DNA from: Thermincola carboxydiphila
Lineage (GTDB): Bacteria > Bacillota > Thermincolia > Thermincolales > UBA2595
NCBI GenBank assembly: GCA_016841725.1
Contig: JAENYP010000020.1
Span: 1 to 52,120, forward strand
DNA length: 52,120 nt
Direction of reading: 5' to 3'
Shown here: one piece after another, positions 9,501 through 16,795 of the stretch
Layout of the letters: every line of letters begins with the position of its first letter
Position numbering within the stretch: position 1 is the stretch's first letter
Program-made: the position numbers and the translations under genes
The notes under the pieces: generated by a model
Told to the model about the DNA's origin: nothing
Seen by the model: only the letters and a program-made list of their open reading frames with translations
Database searches by the model: none

Positions 9501-9707
9501 GTACCCCTGGCCTTAGGTATCGGGGAAGGCGCCGAGGCTCAGGCGCCTATGGCCACGGTTGTTGTCGGGGGACTGACAATGTCTACCCTTTTCACCCTGG
9601 TATTTGTTCCGGTAGTATATACTATTATGGATGATGCCGGCCAGTGGTTCCGGAAGAAACGGGGCCAAGCCGAGGGTCAGGAGCAGGGTCAGGGAGCGGT
9701 AGTTTAG
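6588..9707 (+). CDS. RND family efflux permease (HAE1/AcrB type)
   Basis: A 1039-residue proton-driven pump with the standard length and repeat structure: TM1, a large extracytoplasmic loop, TM2-6, TM7, a second large loop, then TM8-12. The TM4 proton-relay motif with its acidic residue is visible (GVGMMVDSAIVILEN), and the N-terminal DLYPELNFP stretch is typical of the hydrophobe/amphiphile exporter group. The C-terminal tail is polar and Gln/Glu-rich. The ATG start sits 3 bases after the adaptor stop. It probably exports toxic amphiphiles, under control of the upstream MarR protein; the substrate cannot be read from the sequence. Confidence 0.95.
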   Translation: MKISDFAVRRPVTIAMLVLGIILIGAVSLGKLAIDLYPELNFPIAAVTASYPGAGPEEIENQVTRPLEEIMGTVNNVESIMSISSPGSSMVLMMFNWGTDINFATLQMREKVDLIKAGLPDDVGTPTVLKMDPTTMPIMQAGVSGSRDLASLQQITEDLIKNRLERIEGVASVAITGGLVSEVEIKADPVKLNSYGLSINQVIQTLQGENMNLSSGEIEDGKEKLLVRTVGEIKQIEDFEQIIISSAGGAQVKLKDIAQVKFTHQEPTQYTRVNQKPSLSINILKQTGSNIVQVADKVNQEIANLQKELPAGVKIDIVVDQSQYIKDSISQMARNTVSGGVLAVLVLLVFLRNIRSTLIIGLAIPFSVISTFIMVYFAGITLNVMSLGGLALGVGMMVDSAIVILENIFRYRQLGHGYIDAAIKGSSEVGSAVMASTLTTVAVFLPIVFVEGLASELFKQLALTVTFSLLASLFVALTLIPMLSSKLLKVNPQEEAQRKTPLAKAANMVQGALGALDEKYRRLLSWALQHRKTVVIGVTAALIGSFALIPVIGMEFMPQVDSGDISVSVELPKGAVLEDTARIATEVEEIVKQTKEVKTIFTSIGGTGQMMGGSSGAVSQMQVKVGSRTERERSTDEIMEDLRNRLKTVTGAKVTVSGGAQQEMAGGSPIDIAIKGKDLAVLKDLSRQAVQVVSGISGTREVESSLEESRPEIQLLVDRQRAGQLGLTSSQVASSVRTAISGTTTSTYRVGGREYDIRVKVGENSPTLMELEGLTIAAPTGGRVPLREVAEIVRVNGPSSINREDQSRVVNITANVVGRDLGSVTTELKQAMDKVRLPGGYFIEYGGQNQEMMESFASLGLALLLSIILVYMVMASQFESLMHPFVIMFSIPTTFIGVVGGLAVTGRSLSVPAFIGVIMLMGIVVNNAIVLVDYINTLRRRGASREDAIVQAGPTRLRPILMTTLTTVLGLVPLALGIGEGAEAQAPMATVVVGGLTMSTLFTLVFVPVVYTIMDDAGQWFRKKRGQAEGQEQGQGAVV

Positions 9708-9720
9708 CCGCATACATTTT

Positions 9721-10542
9721 TTAAACAAAACGCCCCTGTTCCGGTTTGGCAATTTCCCTAAAATGACTTGCCAGAAGTTCCAAATGTTTTGTAAGTTCTT
9801 CGCCTTTCATCGGTTTTCCATGGCTGGGAATTACCAGTGACGGATTAAGGTCCTTTAGGTGTTTTACTGATTCTTCTGCGGCCTCCCAATCTGTAGTCAG
9901 GTATTTTGGGGGGCCGCTTATCTGCTCGCGCTGTGTTATTACAGACCATAGAGATTCCTGTTTGGTTGTGGAAAAGGCATCACCGGCAATAAGAACGCGA
10001 TCTTCTTCCCTGAACAGAGAAATATGGCCTTCTGTATGTCCCGGGGTGTGTATCCATTCCCAACCGGTCATACCGGGCATACTGCCATCAGCAGGGAGTG
10101 CGGCAGCCCGGTAACTTAAATCAATACTTGTATGTGGGAAACTTGGCGACATTTTTGCTACCATACCACTACTTACAGTAGGGTCACCTGTGGGATAATC
10201 TTTTTTTCCTGTTACATAAGGCAGTTCCAGCCGGTGAATGTATACCGGTATATCCCAAAATTCAGAGAGCTTCATTACAGACCCTACATGGTCAAAATGT
10301 CCATGGGTAAGAATAATCGCTTGTGGACGATTGTTTTCAAACCGTTCTGCAGCGGTTTCGAGTATGAAATCTGCGGAGTTTTCCAGACCCGTGTCTATGA
10401 GTACCCAATCCCCTGTTTTATTATCGGGATTTCCGACTATGCAGGCAGTTACAACAGTAAAGTTCATAACTAATATGTCCGGGGCAGCTTCCTGTGATGA
10501 GGTAGTCAATGCTGACAATACCTCGACAACCTTATTGCCCAT
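9721..10542 (-). CDS. Metallo-beta-lactamase-fold hydrolase
   Basis: A protein of about 273 residues with the metal-binding motif THGHFDHVG (HxHxDH), a downstream HTPGHTEGH, the bridging aspartate in IAGDAF, and a final histidine in PSHGKPM. These are the five zinc-ligand blocks of the glyoxalase II/lactonase superfamily. The ATG at 10542 is preferred over an in-frame TTG at 10557 because GGGGG (10551-10555) is 8 bases upstream of it. It is convergent with the RND gene, separated by only 13 bases. The substrate is unknown; an N-acyl-homoserine-lactonase-like or thioesterase role is possible but unsupported. Confidence 0.88.
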   Translation of the reverse strand: MGNKVVEVLSALTTSSQEAAPDILVMNFTVVTACIVGNPDNKTGDWVLIDTGLENSADFILETAAERFENNRPQAIILTHGHFDHVGSVMKLSEFWDIPVYIHRLELPYVTGKKDYPTGDPTVSSGMVAKMSPSFPHTSIDLSYRAAALPADGSMPGMTGWEWIHTPGHTEGHISLFREEDRVLIAGDAFSTTKQESLWSVITQREQISGPPKYLTTDWEAAEESVKHLKDLNPSLVIPSHGKPMKGEELTKHLELLASHFREIAKPEQGRFV

Positions 10543-10691
10543 TTTTAATACCCCCAATCATTACATTACTACAAGCTATTCTGTTTAGAGTTCTGCAGAA
10601 TTATTCATAATACTTTCAGGGCGGGGATGGGGGTACCAAATATAGGTTGTCTTATTGTCGATGATGTGGACACACATTAGACACATTTTTG

Positions 10692-10733
10692 TGCTATAAT
10701 ATTACGTAAGTTATCTGACAAATCATTAAGGAG
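10692..10733 (+). promoter_or_regulatory. Promoter and ribosome binding site of prsA
   Basis: TG-C-TATAAT (10692-10700) is an extended -10. AAGGAG (10728-10733) lies immediately before GTG 10735 and 13 bases before GTG 10747. The first GTG is too close to the site to be used efficiently, so the second, in-frame GTG is the better start, although its spacing is long. Confidence 0.55.
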
Positions 10734-10746
10734 CGTGATTGGGCAA

Positions 10747-11655
10747 GTGGAACTTAAATTCCCCAAAATCAAACGTAGTGTAATTATTGGTTTTTTAATC
10801 CTGAGTATTGTCGTAGTATTTGCTGCCGGCTGTGGGACCGGAAATTCGAACCAAGACGTTGTAGCTAGCGTGAATGGAGAAAATATCACCAAAAATGAGT
10901 TGTACGAATTAATGGTAAAACAAAATGGTAAGCAGGCCTTGGATTCATTAATTTCACAAAAAGTGATTGAACTTGAAGCCAAAAAACAGAAAATCACTGT
11001 TTCTGATGAAGATATCCAAAAAGAAATGGAAACTTATTATGAGACATATGGAGGCGAGGAAGCCTTTGTCCAGACACTGCAAATGAGCGGCTATTCTCTG
11101 GAAGACGTAAAAAAAGAGCTGGCTCTGAATATAAAAATCAACAAACTTTTGGAACCCCGGATTAAAATTACTGAAGAGGAATTAAAAACCTATTTTGAAG
11201 CAAACAAGGAACAATTTGCCCAGCAAAAGCAGGTGAAGGCGAGCCACATTCTGGTTGAGACCGAAGAAAAGGCTAACGAGATTAAAAAGAAACTGGCAGA
11301 GGGACAGGATTTCGCCCAATTAGCAAAAGAAAACTCAACAGATACGCAGAACAAGGATAAAGGCGGGGACTTAGGCTTTTTTGGCAGTGGTGATATGGTC
11401 AAAGAATTTGAAGAAACAGCCTTTGCCTTAAAAGTTGGAGAAATCAGCGCTCCGGTGAAGACCGAATTTGGGTATCACATCATTAAAGTCACAGAGATCA
11501 AGGAAGCCCAGGAAGCCAATTATGAACAGAATAAAAGCAAAATTAAGGAGACCCTGTTTGCGGAAAAAGCACAGGCGGAGTATGGCGTCTTGATGCAGGA
11601 ACTGCAAAAGGACTATAAAATCGAAAATTCTCTGGAAGAGACAGAAGAAAAATAA
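10747..11655 (+). CDS. prsA: PrsA-like peptidyl-prolyl isomerase lipoprotein
   Basis: A protein of about 302 residues that helps secreted proteins fold outside the membrane. It has an N-terminal signal with lipobox AAGC, so it should be a diacylglyceryl lipoprotein. A SurA-like N-terminal chaperone region follows, then a parvulin PPIase domain at about 165-260 (KASHILVETEEKA, GGDLGFFGSGDMV, FGYHIIKVTEI). A charged tail closes the protein. GTG 10747 is chosen over GTG 10735 on ribosome-binding-site spacing. The gene is monocistronic, with its own promoter and terminator. It may assist folding of the large surface proteins encoded later in the window (inference). Confidence 0.92.
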   Translation: MELKFPKIKRSVIIGFLILSIVVVFAAGCGTGNSNQDVVASVNGENITKNELYELMVKQNGKQALDSLISQKVIELEAKKQKITVSDEDIQKEMETYYETYGGEEAFVQTLQMSGYSLEDVKKELALNIKINKLLEPRIKITEEELKTYFEANKEQFAQQKQVKASHILVETEEKANEIKKKLAEGQDFAQLAKENSTDTQNKDKGGDLGFFGSGDMVKEFEETAFALKVGEISAPVKTEFGYHIIKVTEIKEAQEANYEQNKSKIKETLFAEKAQAEYGVLMQELQKDYKIENSLEETEEK

Positions 11656-11672
11656 CAGTAGACAAAATATTT

Positions 11673-11703
11673 ACCGAGGCCAAAATGGCCTCGGTTTTTT
11701 GTT
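11673..11703 (+). terminator. Terminator of prsA
   Basis: ACCGAGGCC, loop AAAAT, GGCCTCGGT, then TTTTTTGTTT: a near-perfect GC-rich hairpin with a T-tract. Confidence 0.92.
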
Positions 11704-11704
11704 T

Positions 11705-13465
11705 AGCTAAACGGGTCTGTTTATGGGCATGAATCGGTGGGCGGCCTGGCAGGAGACAATGAAGGCACTATAGTGGATTCCTATGCTGCAGGTGATGTTG
11801 CAGGTGTAGAAGTTGTAGGAGGTTTGGCCGGGGTTAATTGGAATACTATAACAGACTGCTATGCGACCGGTCTGGTGACAGGCGAATACGGAGTAGGCGG
11901 GCTGGTGGGGGTTAATTGGGGGCCCGTCGACACCAGCTATGCTTTAAATCCCGGGCTGGAAAGGACTAATCCTGACGGTTATGATTTTGGCCGAATAACC
12001 GGCTCTAATGAAGCCGAACTGGCAGGTAACTTTGCCCGCAGTGATATGACCGAGCCTTTTACAGAGGCTTTTGCTGAGAAAACAGCCGATGGCAAGGACG
12101 GAGGGGATCTTTATTCCTGGCAGATTGATACAGATGGAGGTATAAGAGTTGTTCCTGAAAAATCCACTTATACCATAGACGCGGATCGCCGGACCTGATT
12201 GTTGAGGCTCAGGAAGCAACCCTTGCGGTAACAATGGCAAGAAATTTGCCGGGCAATTCCGGTTATGATAATGTACGTGTTAATGTCAGCGCCCCCGGCG
12301 CAGCCAGTGTTCAACTGCCGGCTGACTGGGAGAACGGGTTTGCCATCAGTCCGGACTACGATACGACTGCAGATATTTCTGTTCTATACAGTGCAGGTGG
12401 GGAATACACTATTACATTAACCCTGGTTGACCTGGATAACGGTGAAGAGGTTCTGGCATCTGAGAGTATTGAACTCAGTGTTGCTTATGCAGTCGACTCA
12501 GCAGAAGACCTGAATAATGTCAGAAACAACCCCGGCGCTGATTACATACAGGTAGCAGATATAGATTTGAACAGCAGTGACTGGATTCCCATCGGAACCT
12601 TGGGAACACCGTTCTCCGGCAGTTACGACGGTCAAGGCTATAAAATTTCCAATTTGACTATTGATAATCTGGATGACTCAACTAAGGATAGCAATGTGGG
12701 CCTTTTTGGATATGTTCAGGGAGGCGTTTTTGAGAATATTGTTCTGGAAAACGTATCAGAAATAGGAAAAACTCAGGTTGGCGGGCTAGTTGGGCTTTTG
12801 GATGGCGGTACAATAACAAACAGCCATGTTGTCGGAGACGTTTCAGTGACTGGGCAGATTAATACAGGCGGGTTAGTTGGTATAAACTACGGCCTTATCC
12901 AAGAGTCCTCCACCGAGGGAGTTGTCAATGGCAGTCATCTGGGAGTAGTCGGTATAGTCGGTTCTACGGGGGGACTGGTTGGAACAAACTCTGCAGACGG
13001 TGAAATTACCGGAAGCTTCTCATCAGCAAATGTGGTGACCAATGCAGAGGGTGGTTCGGGTGTCGTTGGTTATACCGGCGGTTTGGTTGGATTCAACAGT
13101 GCAGAGATCAGTAGATCCTACGCCACAGGAAATGTAACCTTAACCGGCGCTTATAAATACTATGTGGGTGGTTTAGCGGGGGGCAACACTGCAGCAGGAA
13201 GTATCAGTGAGTCCTATGCAGTCGGCACAGTAACCGGGTTATCCCCGGGAGGCTTAGTTAGCGAAAATGATGCAGAAGGTATTATGGGGAATAGTTATTA
13301 TGACACAGATACAACCACAATGACTGATGATGAGGAAAAGGCATTCCCAAAACAACTGCAGAGATGATGCAGGAGGCCACTTTTATCGGTTGGGACTTCT
13401 CTGATACCTGGGTTATATACGAGGGTCAGACCTATCCATATTTCCAGTGGCAGGCTGATAATTAA
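11705..13465 (+). pseudogene. Broken GLUG-repeat surface protein gene (truncated, two frameshifts)
   Basis: The sequence encodes repeats of the GLUG type (VGGLAGDNEGTI, VGGLVGVNWG, GGLVGINYG and others), found in bacterial surface and adhesin proteins. The coding potential is split over three frames: 11705-12198, then about 12177-13367 (continuing upstream of its first Met as SPDLIVEAQEATLAVT), then 13364-13465, which ends TYPYFQWQADN in a third frame. The 5' end begins abruptly after the prsA terminator with no start codon, ribosome binding site or signal peptide. Near 13330-13345 the frame change fits a short indel (GAGGAAAAGG). The N-terminus and any anchoring module are missing. It is likely a decayed relative of the long GLUG-like SLH protein at 36.4 kb. 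Sequencing error could explain one frameshift but not the missing 5' end. Confidence 0.82.
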
Positions 13466-13485
13466 CAATGGTTTTAAGAATATGA

Positions 13486-13520
13486 CGGTCAAGGGTGCTA
13501 ATTCACCCCGACCGGTTTTT
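13486..13520 (+). terminator. Terminator after the GLUG pseudogene
   Basis: GGTC-AA-GGGTG (13487-13497), loop CTAATT, CACCC-C-GACC (13504-13513), followed by GGTTTTTCTTTT. It is probably the original terminator of the decayed gene. Confidence 0.7.
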
Positions 13521-13557
13521 CTTTTGGTGGGACTACGGAAATTTCAAACATAGTACC

Positions 13558-13586
13558 TTGACAGACATAGTAATATGATATAGAAT
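13558..13586 (+). promoter_or_regulatory. Promoter of the padR operon
   Basis: TTGACA (13558-13563), 17-base spacer, TAGAAT (13581-13586). The octamer ACATAGTA occurs just upstream of the -35 box and again inside the spacer, which may be part of a PadR autorepression site. Confidence 0.6.
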
Positions 13587-13608
13587 GTACTTGAGGAGGT
13601 GAGGAATA

Positions 13609-13959
13609 ATGAGTGCCACAATTTCTACTGATCTCATCCGGGGCAATACGGACACGATTATTTTGAACATACTGCGCCAAGGTGACAGTTATGGGTACGA
13701 GATATATAAGAAAATCATTAAGTTAAGCGATAACAAGTATGAATTAAAGGAAGCAACACTCTATACGGCCTTTCGCCGCCTGGAGCAGGAAGGCTGTATC
13801 ATCTCCTATTGGGGTGATGAAACCCAGGGAGGCAGGCGCAAGTATTACCGCATTACAGAAGAGGGTAAAGAAAGGTATGAACAGAACCTGAATGACTGGA
13901 ACTTTGCCAAAGACGTTTTAGATAAACTAATCAAAGGAGGTCTTGATGATGCCAAATAA
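13609..13959 (+). CDS. PadR family transcriptional regulator
   Basis: A 116-residue winged-helix protein with the classic PadR start (ILNILRQGDSYGYEIYKKI) and wing (TLYTAFRRLEQEGCI, then GGRRKYYRITEEGKE). The start follows GGAGGTGAGGAAT. It overlaps the next gene by about 11 bases, a common arrangement in which a short PadR repressor is encoded with a membrane protein carrying a HAAS-like N-terminal domain. It likely represses its own operon in response to an unknown ligand. Confidence 0.93.
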   Translation: MSATISTDLIRGNTDTIILNILRQGDSYGYEIYKKIIKLSDNKYELKEATLYTAFRRLEQEGCIISYWGDETQGGRRKYYRITEEGKERYEQNLNDWNFAKDVLDKLIKGGLDDAK

Positions 13960-14611
13960 GAAAAGTATTATCGACAGCAATGTAAAAAAGTATCTTGACA
14001 ACTTATTTGCTGACGCCGGACCCAGTCAACAGCTGTTTGACTTAAAGGAAGAACTGGCAACCAATATGAAAGAAAAAATTATGGATTATCAATCCCGCGG
14101 CATGGAAGAGGAGCAGGCCTTCAAAGAGGCAGTCATTTCGATGGGTGATTTGAGGGGGTTGGTGGATGATATGCGAAAGCTGGGACAGGACACGGTGAGG
14201 CAAACGGTGTATTCCACGATGACAGCACGTATTTCGACTGCCGGAATTATTGCCGGGACGCTGCTGGTATTGTTTGGAATCTTTACGATAACAATGATGT
14301 ATTTTATGAAAATGGAACCGGTAAGTGTGGCGGGTTCAGGAATATTCATAGTTGCCGGCGGAGTATTAATCACTTATAGTGTGCTGACAAGAGAGACCCG
14401 CAGAAAATATGCCATGAATAAGGTCCGGGCTGCATTTTATGCCCTGTCGGCCGGACTGCTGCTATGGGGAATATTTACTTCGTTTATAACACGTTTTGCT
14501 ACCGGTGAGATGTATATCGCCATTGCTTCTACAATGGTCTTCACCTTGCCGGGAATTGGAATTTTTCTGTTTTTAATCCTTACCGGGACTTCCCGCCGTA
14601 AGAACAGTTGA
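13949..14611 (+). CDS. PadR-linked membrane protein with HAAS/permease-prefix-like domain
   Basis: A protein of about 220 residues. The N-terminal ~75 residues are helical and resemble the domain that accompanies PadR regulators (LDNLFADAGPSQQLFDLKEE; GMEEEQAFKEAVISMGD). Four hydrophobic segments follow (about 95-117, 128-147, 163-183 and 190-212) and the protein ends with a basic tail. ATG 13949 lies 8 bases after AAAGGAGG; ATG 13946 is also possible. The gene overlaps padR. Its function is unknown; it may sense or transmit a membrane signal to PadR. Confidence 0.75.
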   Translation: MPNKKSIIDSNVKKYLDNLFADAGPSQQLFDLKEELATNMKEKIMDYQSRGMEEEQAFKEAVISMGDLRGLVDDMRKLGQDTVRQTVYSTMTARISTAGIIAGTLLVLFGIFTITMMYFMKMEPVSVAGSGIFIVAGGVLITYSVLTRETRRKYAMNKVRAAFYALSAGLLLWGIFTSFITRFATGEMYIAIASTMVFTLPGIGIFLFLILTGTSRRKNS

Positions 14612-14696
14612 CCGGCAATTGACGAATCGGTCTTAATTTAACGTGACACTTCCCCCGGGCATTTCGTTTTAATAGTTGAGGGGAGGTGGAAAAAAG

Positions 14697-15233
14697 GTGA
14701 TCAGTATCATGGGTTCCAAATCCAAGAACAGTGACAATCAGCAGCAGAAGCTCCAGCAGTGGTGCCACCATACCTGGCCTGAGCTTTACCGGTATGTATA
14801 CTACCGGGTCCAAAACCGTGAGGAAGCGGAGGATGTGACCCAGGAAGCATATGTCCGGGTTCTGAAAAAGTTTACCTCCCCTGATAACCTGCCGCCACCG
14901 GGCTATCTAAAAACCACTGCCCTTAACCTGATCCGCGATGGCTGGCGGCAGCAGAAAACCCATGGCATCCAGGTTCCTCTGGAAGAGGTTTTACTGTCAT
15001 GTGAGAGTGGTGAAGACGCAATAATCAACGAAAATTCAATCAGAGAATTGATGCGGCAATTACCGGAGGACCAGCACAGGGTACTGCAATTGCGGATTGT
15101 CGATGGTTATTCGCGGGCGGAAACAGCACGGCGGATGGAGAAGAGCGAAGATGCCGTACGCGGTTTGCAGTACAGGGCGGTACAGGCCATGCGCAGCTTA
15201 ATGGTTAAACAATTAGAGGAGGTGGAGCGCTGA
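14697..15233 (+). CDS. ECF-type RNA polymerase sigma factor
   Basis: A protein of about 178 residues with sigma region 2 (ELYRYVYYRVQNREEAEDVTQ) and region 4 (MRQLPEDQHRVLQLRIVDG, then SRAETARRMEKSEDAVRGLQ). GTG 14697 follows GGGGAGG (14680-14686) by 10 bases; an upstream TTG at 14676 would overlap the ribosome binding site. Its stop overlaps the start of the next gene (TGATG), so it is translationally coupled to a membrane protein that probably acts as its anti-sigma factor. It likely directs a small envelope-stress regulon. Confidence 0.9.
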   Translation: MISIMGSKSKNSDNQQQKLQQWCHHTWPELYRYVYYRVQNREEAEDVTQEAYVRVLKKFTSPDNLPPPGYLKTTALNLIRDGWRQQKTHGIQVPLEEVLLSCESGEDAIINENSIRELMRQLPEDQHRVLQLRIVDGYSRAETARRMEKSEDAVRGLQYRAVQAMRSLMVKQLEEVER

Positions 15234-16729
15234 TGAAACAGTCTCCGGAACAGGAACTGGATTTAATTATTGATTCCTTGAACCAGGAACGCAAGCCCCA
15301 ACAAGAACTTGATAAAGAGGCAGCTGAATTGCTGGCAGTTGTGCGGACTGTTAAGAAACTTGGTCAGCCAAAGGAGCCCCATCCGGAATTTGCTCAGAGG
15401 ATATCACATACAATACGCAGGCGGAGCAGCCGCCGCTGGATAACGATACCGGCTGCCGCACTTGTGGCAGGGTTGCTTTTAGTTACGATGCTGATAAACT
15501 GGAATGCCTTATTCACCGGCGATCCGGTCTATGCCATGGAGAAGGCAGTTGCCAAATTATCGGACTATCACGGGATGCTTGAAATGCGGTCACGAAATGC
15601 AGCAGGTGAGGAATGGACGGTTCGCCAGGTAGAGCTGTGGTCTGAAGGTGATAAATACGCTATCCGGCAGAATGACGGGGTCCTGACTGTGAATAATGGT
15701 GAGCAGAAATGGCAGGTCAGACCCCAAAGCAGAGAAGTTGCTTTGCTGCCGGTGGCTCCGGACCCTGCAGGAAAGGGTTTCGACCTGCGGGATGAGGCTA
15801 AAAGGGCGATGAAGTATCCTAACAGAGTCACCGGGAATGAAATAATAGCCGGGCGCCAGGCAATAAAACTAAAAATTTCGCCACCGGGGGGGTTACCCTA
15901 TTACCTCTGGATTGATACAAAGACGGATTTGCCTATCCAACTGCAGACGGCGATGCAAAATGCCCTCCAGACTACCTACACGTTTGTCAGTTTTACACCA
16001 AACACCGGGATTGACCCGGATATCTTCGCTTATCGACCGCCTGAAGGTTACCGGGTGGTAGAAAATGATCCGGGCCAGCAGGTGGCCACGGTAGCGGAAG
16101 CTGCCGCTATCAGCCGGTTAACGCCGGCGCTGCCTGAGGAAGCTCCGGAACGCATCTTTGCTTTTACAGATCGTATCGTCATGGATTATGGTGAAACCAC
16201 TATTGTTGAAACGGTTGCCAAAGGAGCCTTTGAGCCAACAGCTAATTCCGCTCTGGGCACTGCCGCAGGCGGACCGCTGGAAGTGTGGTATGAACGGCTG
16301 CGGTGGCGGCAGGATGGTATTGAAATTGAAATAGAAGGGTCAAAAAGGGCAGCATTGGCCAAACAGATTGCCGGTGAACTCACCCTCCCGAATACTGCCG
16401 TAAGTCTGACGGAAAATGCTGCAGTTAAGATACCGGTCGATATGGACATTGTCAGGGCAGACCAGCAGCAGGTAGATGGCGGACACACTCCCTGGCAGTT
16501 GGACCCATTGCAGGTTTCCTTAACCTTTGTTAACTTATTGATAACTCCGGAAGGGATTACCGGCGAACCCACGATACCGTATGGGTCCTTTAAACTAAAA
16601 GCCAACAACGGCGCCGAAGCTGTCGTTACTGTAGGCGCAGGACCGGTAAAACAAGTTTATCTGAAACGCCTTATCCGCCAGGACGAAACGGGGATCTGGT
16701 CAGTTGTCGGTTATGACCCGCGTAAATAG
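15233..16729 (+). CDS. Membrane anti-sigma-like protein with RseB/LolA-like outer domain
   Basis: A 498-residue protein. Residues 1-70 are cytosolic and would contact the sigma factor; no zinc HxxxCxxC motif is visible, so it is not a standard ZAS domain. One membrane segment lies at about 73-92. The outer part (about 100-270) resembles the MucB/RseB/LolA fold (a beta-rich region followed by PGGLPYYLWIDTKTDLPIQL). The remaining ~220 residues form a second beta-rich domain without a clear family. The gene overlaps the sigma factor by one base and is followed by a strong terminator. A fused sensor/anti-sigma protein is inferred from this coupling. Confidence 0.7.
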   Translation: MKQSPEQELDLIIDSLNQERKPQQELDKEAAELLAVVRTVKKLGQPKEPHPEFAQRISHTIRRRSSRRWITIPAAALVAGLLLVTMLINWNALFTGDPVYAMEKAVAKLSDYHGMLEMRSRNAAGEEWTVRQVELWSEGDKYAIRQNDGVLTVNNGEQKWQVRPQSREVALLPVAPDPAGKGFDLRDEAKRAMKYPNRVTGNEIIAGRQAIKLKISPPGGLPYYLWIDTKTDLPIQLQTAMQNALQTTYTFVSFTPNTGIDPDIFAYRPPEGYRVVENDPGQQVATVAEAAAISRLTPALPEEAPERIFAFTDRIVMDYGETTIVETVAKGAFEPTANSALGTAAGGPLEVWYERLRWRQDGIEIEIEGSKRAALAKQIAGELTLPNTAVSLTENAAVKIPVDMDIVRADQQQVDGGHTPWQLDPLQVSLTFVNLLITPEGITGEPTIPYGSFKLKANNGAEAVVTVGAGPVKQVYLKRLIRQDETGIWSVVGYDPRK

Positions 16730-16744
16730 GAACTGTTAACTTAA

Positions 16745-16785
16745 AATCAACCCCCTGCAGCGCCGGTTGCCGCAGGGGGTTGATT
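16745..16785 (+). terminator. Bidirectional terminator between the anti-sigma gene and the MFS gene
   Basis: AATCAACCCCCTGC (16745-16758) pairs perfectly with GCAGGGGGTTGATT (16772-16785). The hairpin lies between convergent genes and can serve both. Confidence 0.88.
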
Positions 16786-16795
16786 ACATTCAACA

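Noticed and set aside
10130-10590. Forward frames opposite the metallo-hydrolase gene
   Set aside because: They overlap clear zinc-binding motifs on the other strand and lack ribosome binding sites.
10728-10760. Resemblance of GGAGCGTGATTGG before prsA to the ZTP riboswitch core
   Set aside because: The other conserved parts (TGGCGG, CCGCC) are absent; it is simply a ribosome binding site followed by GTG.
11230-11320. Possible second start or fusion inside prsA
   Set aside because: The parvulin domain is continuous with the N-terminal domain in one frame; normal PrsA layout.
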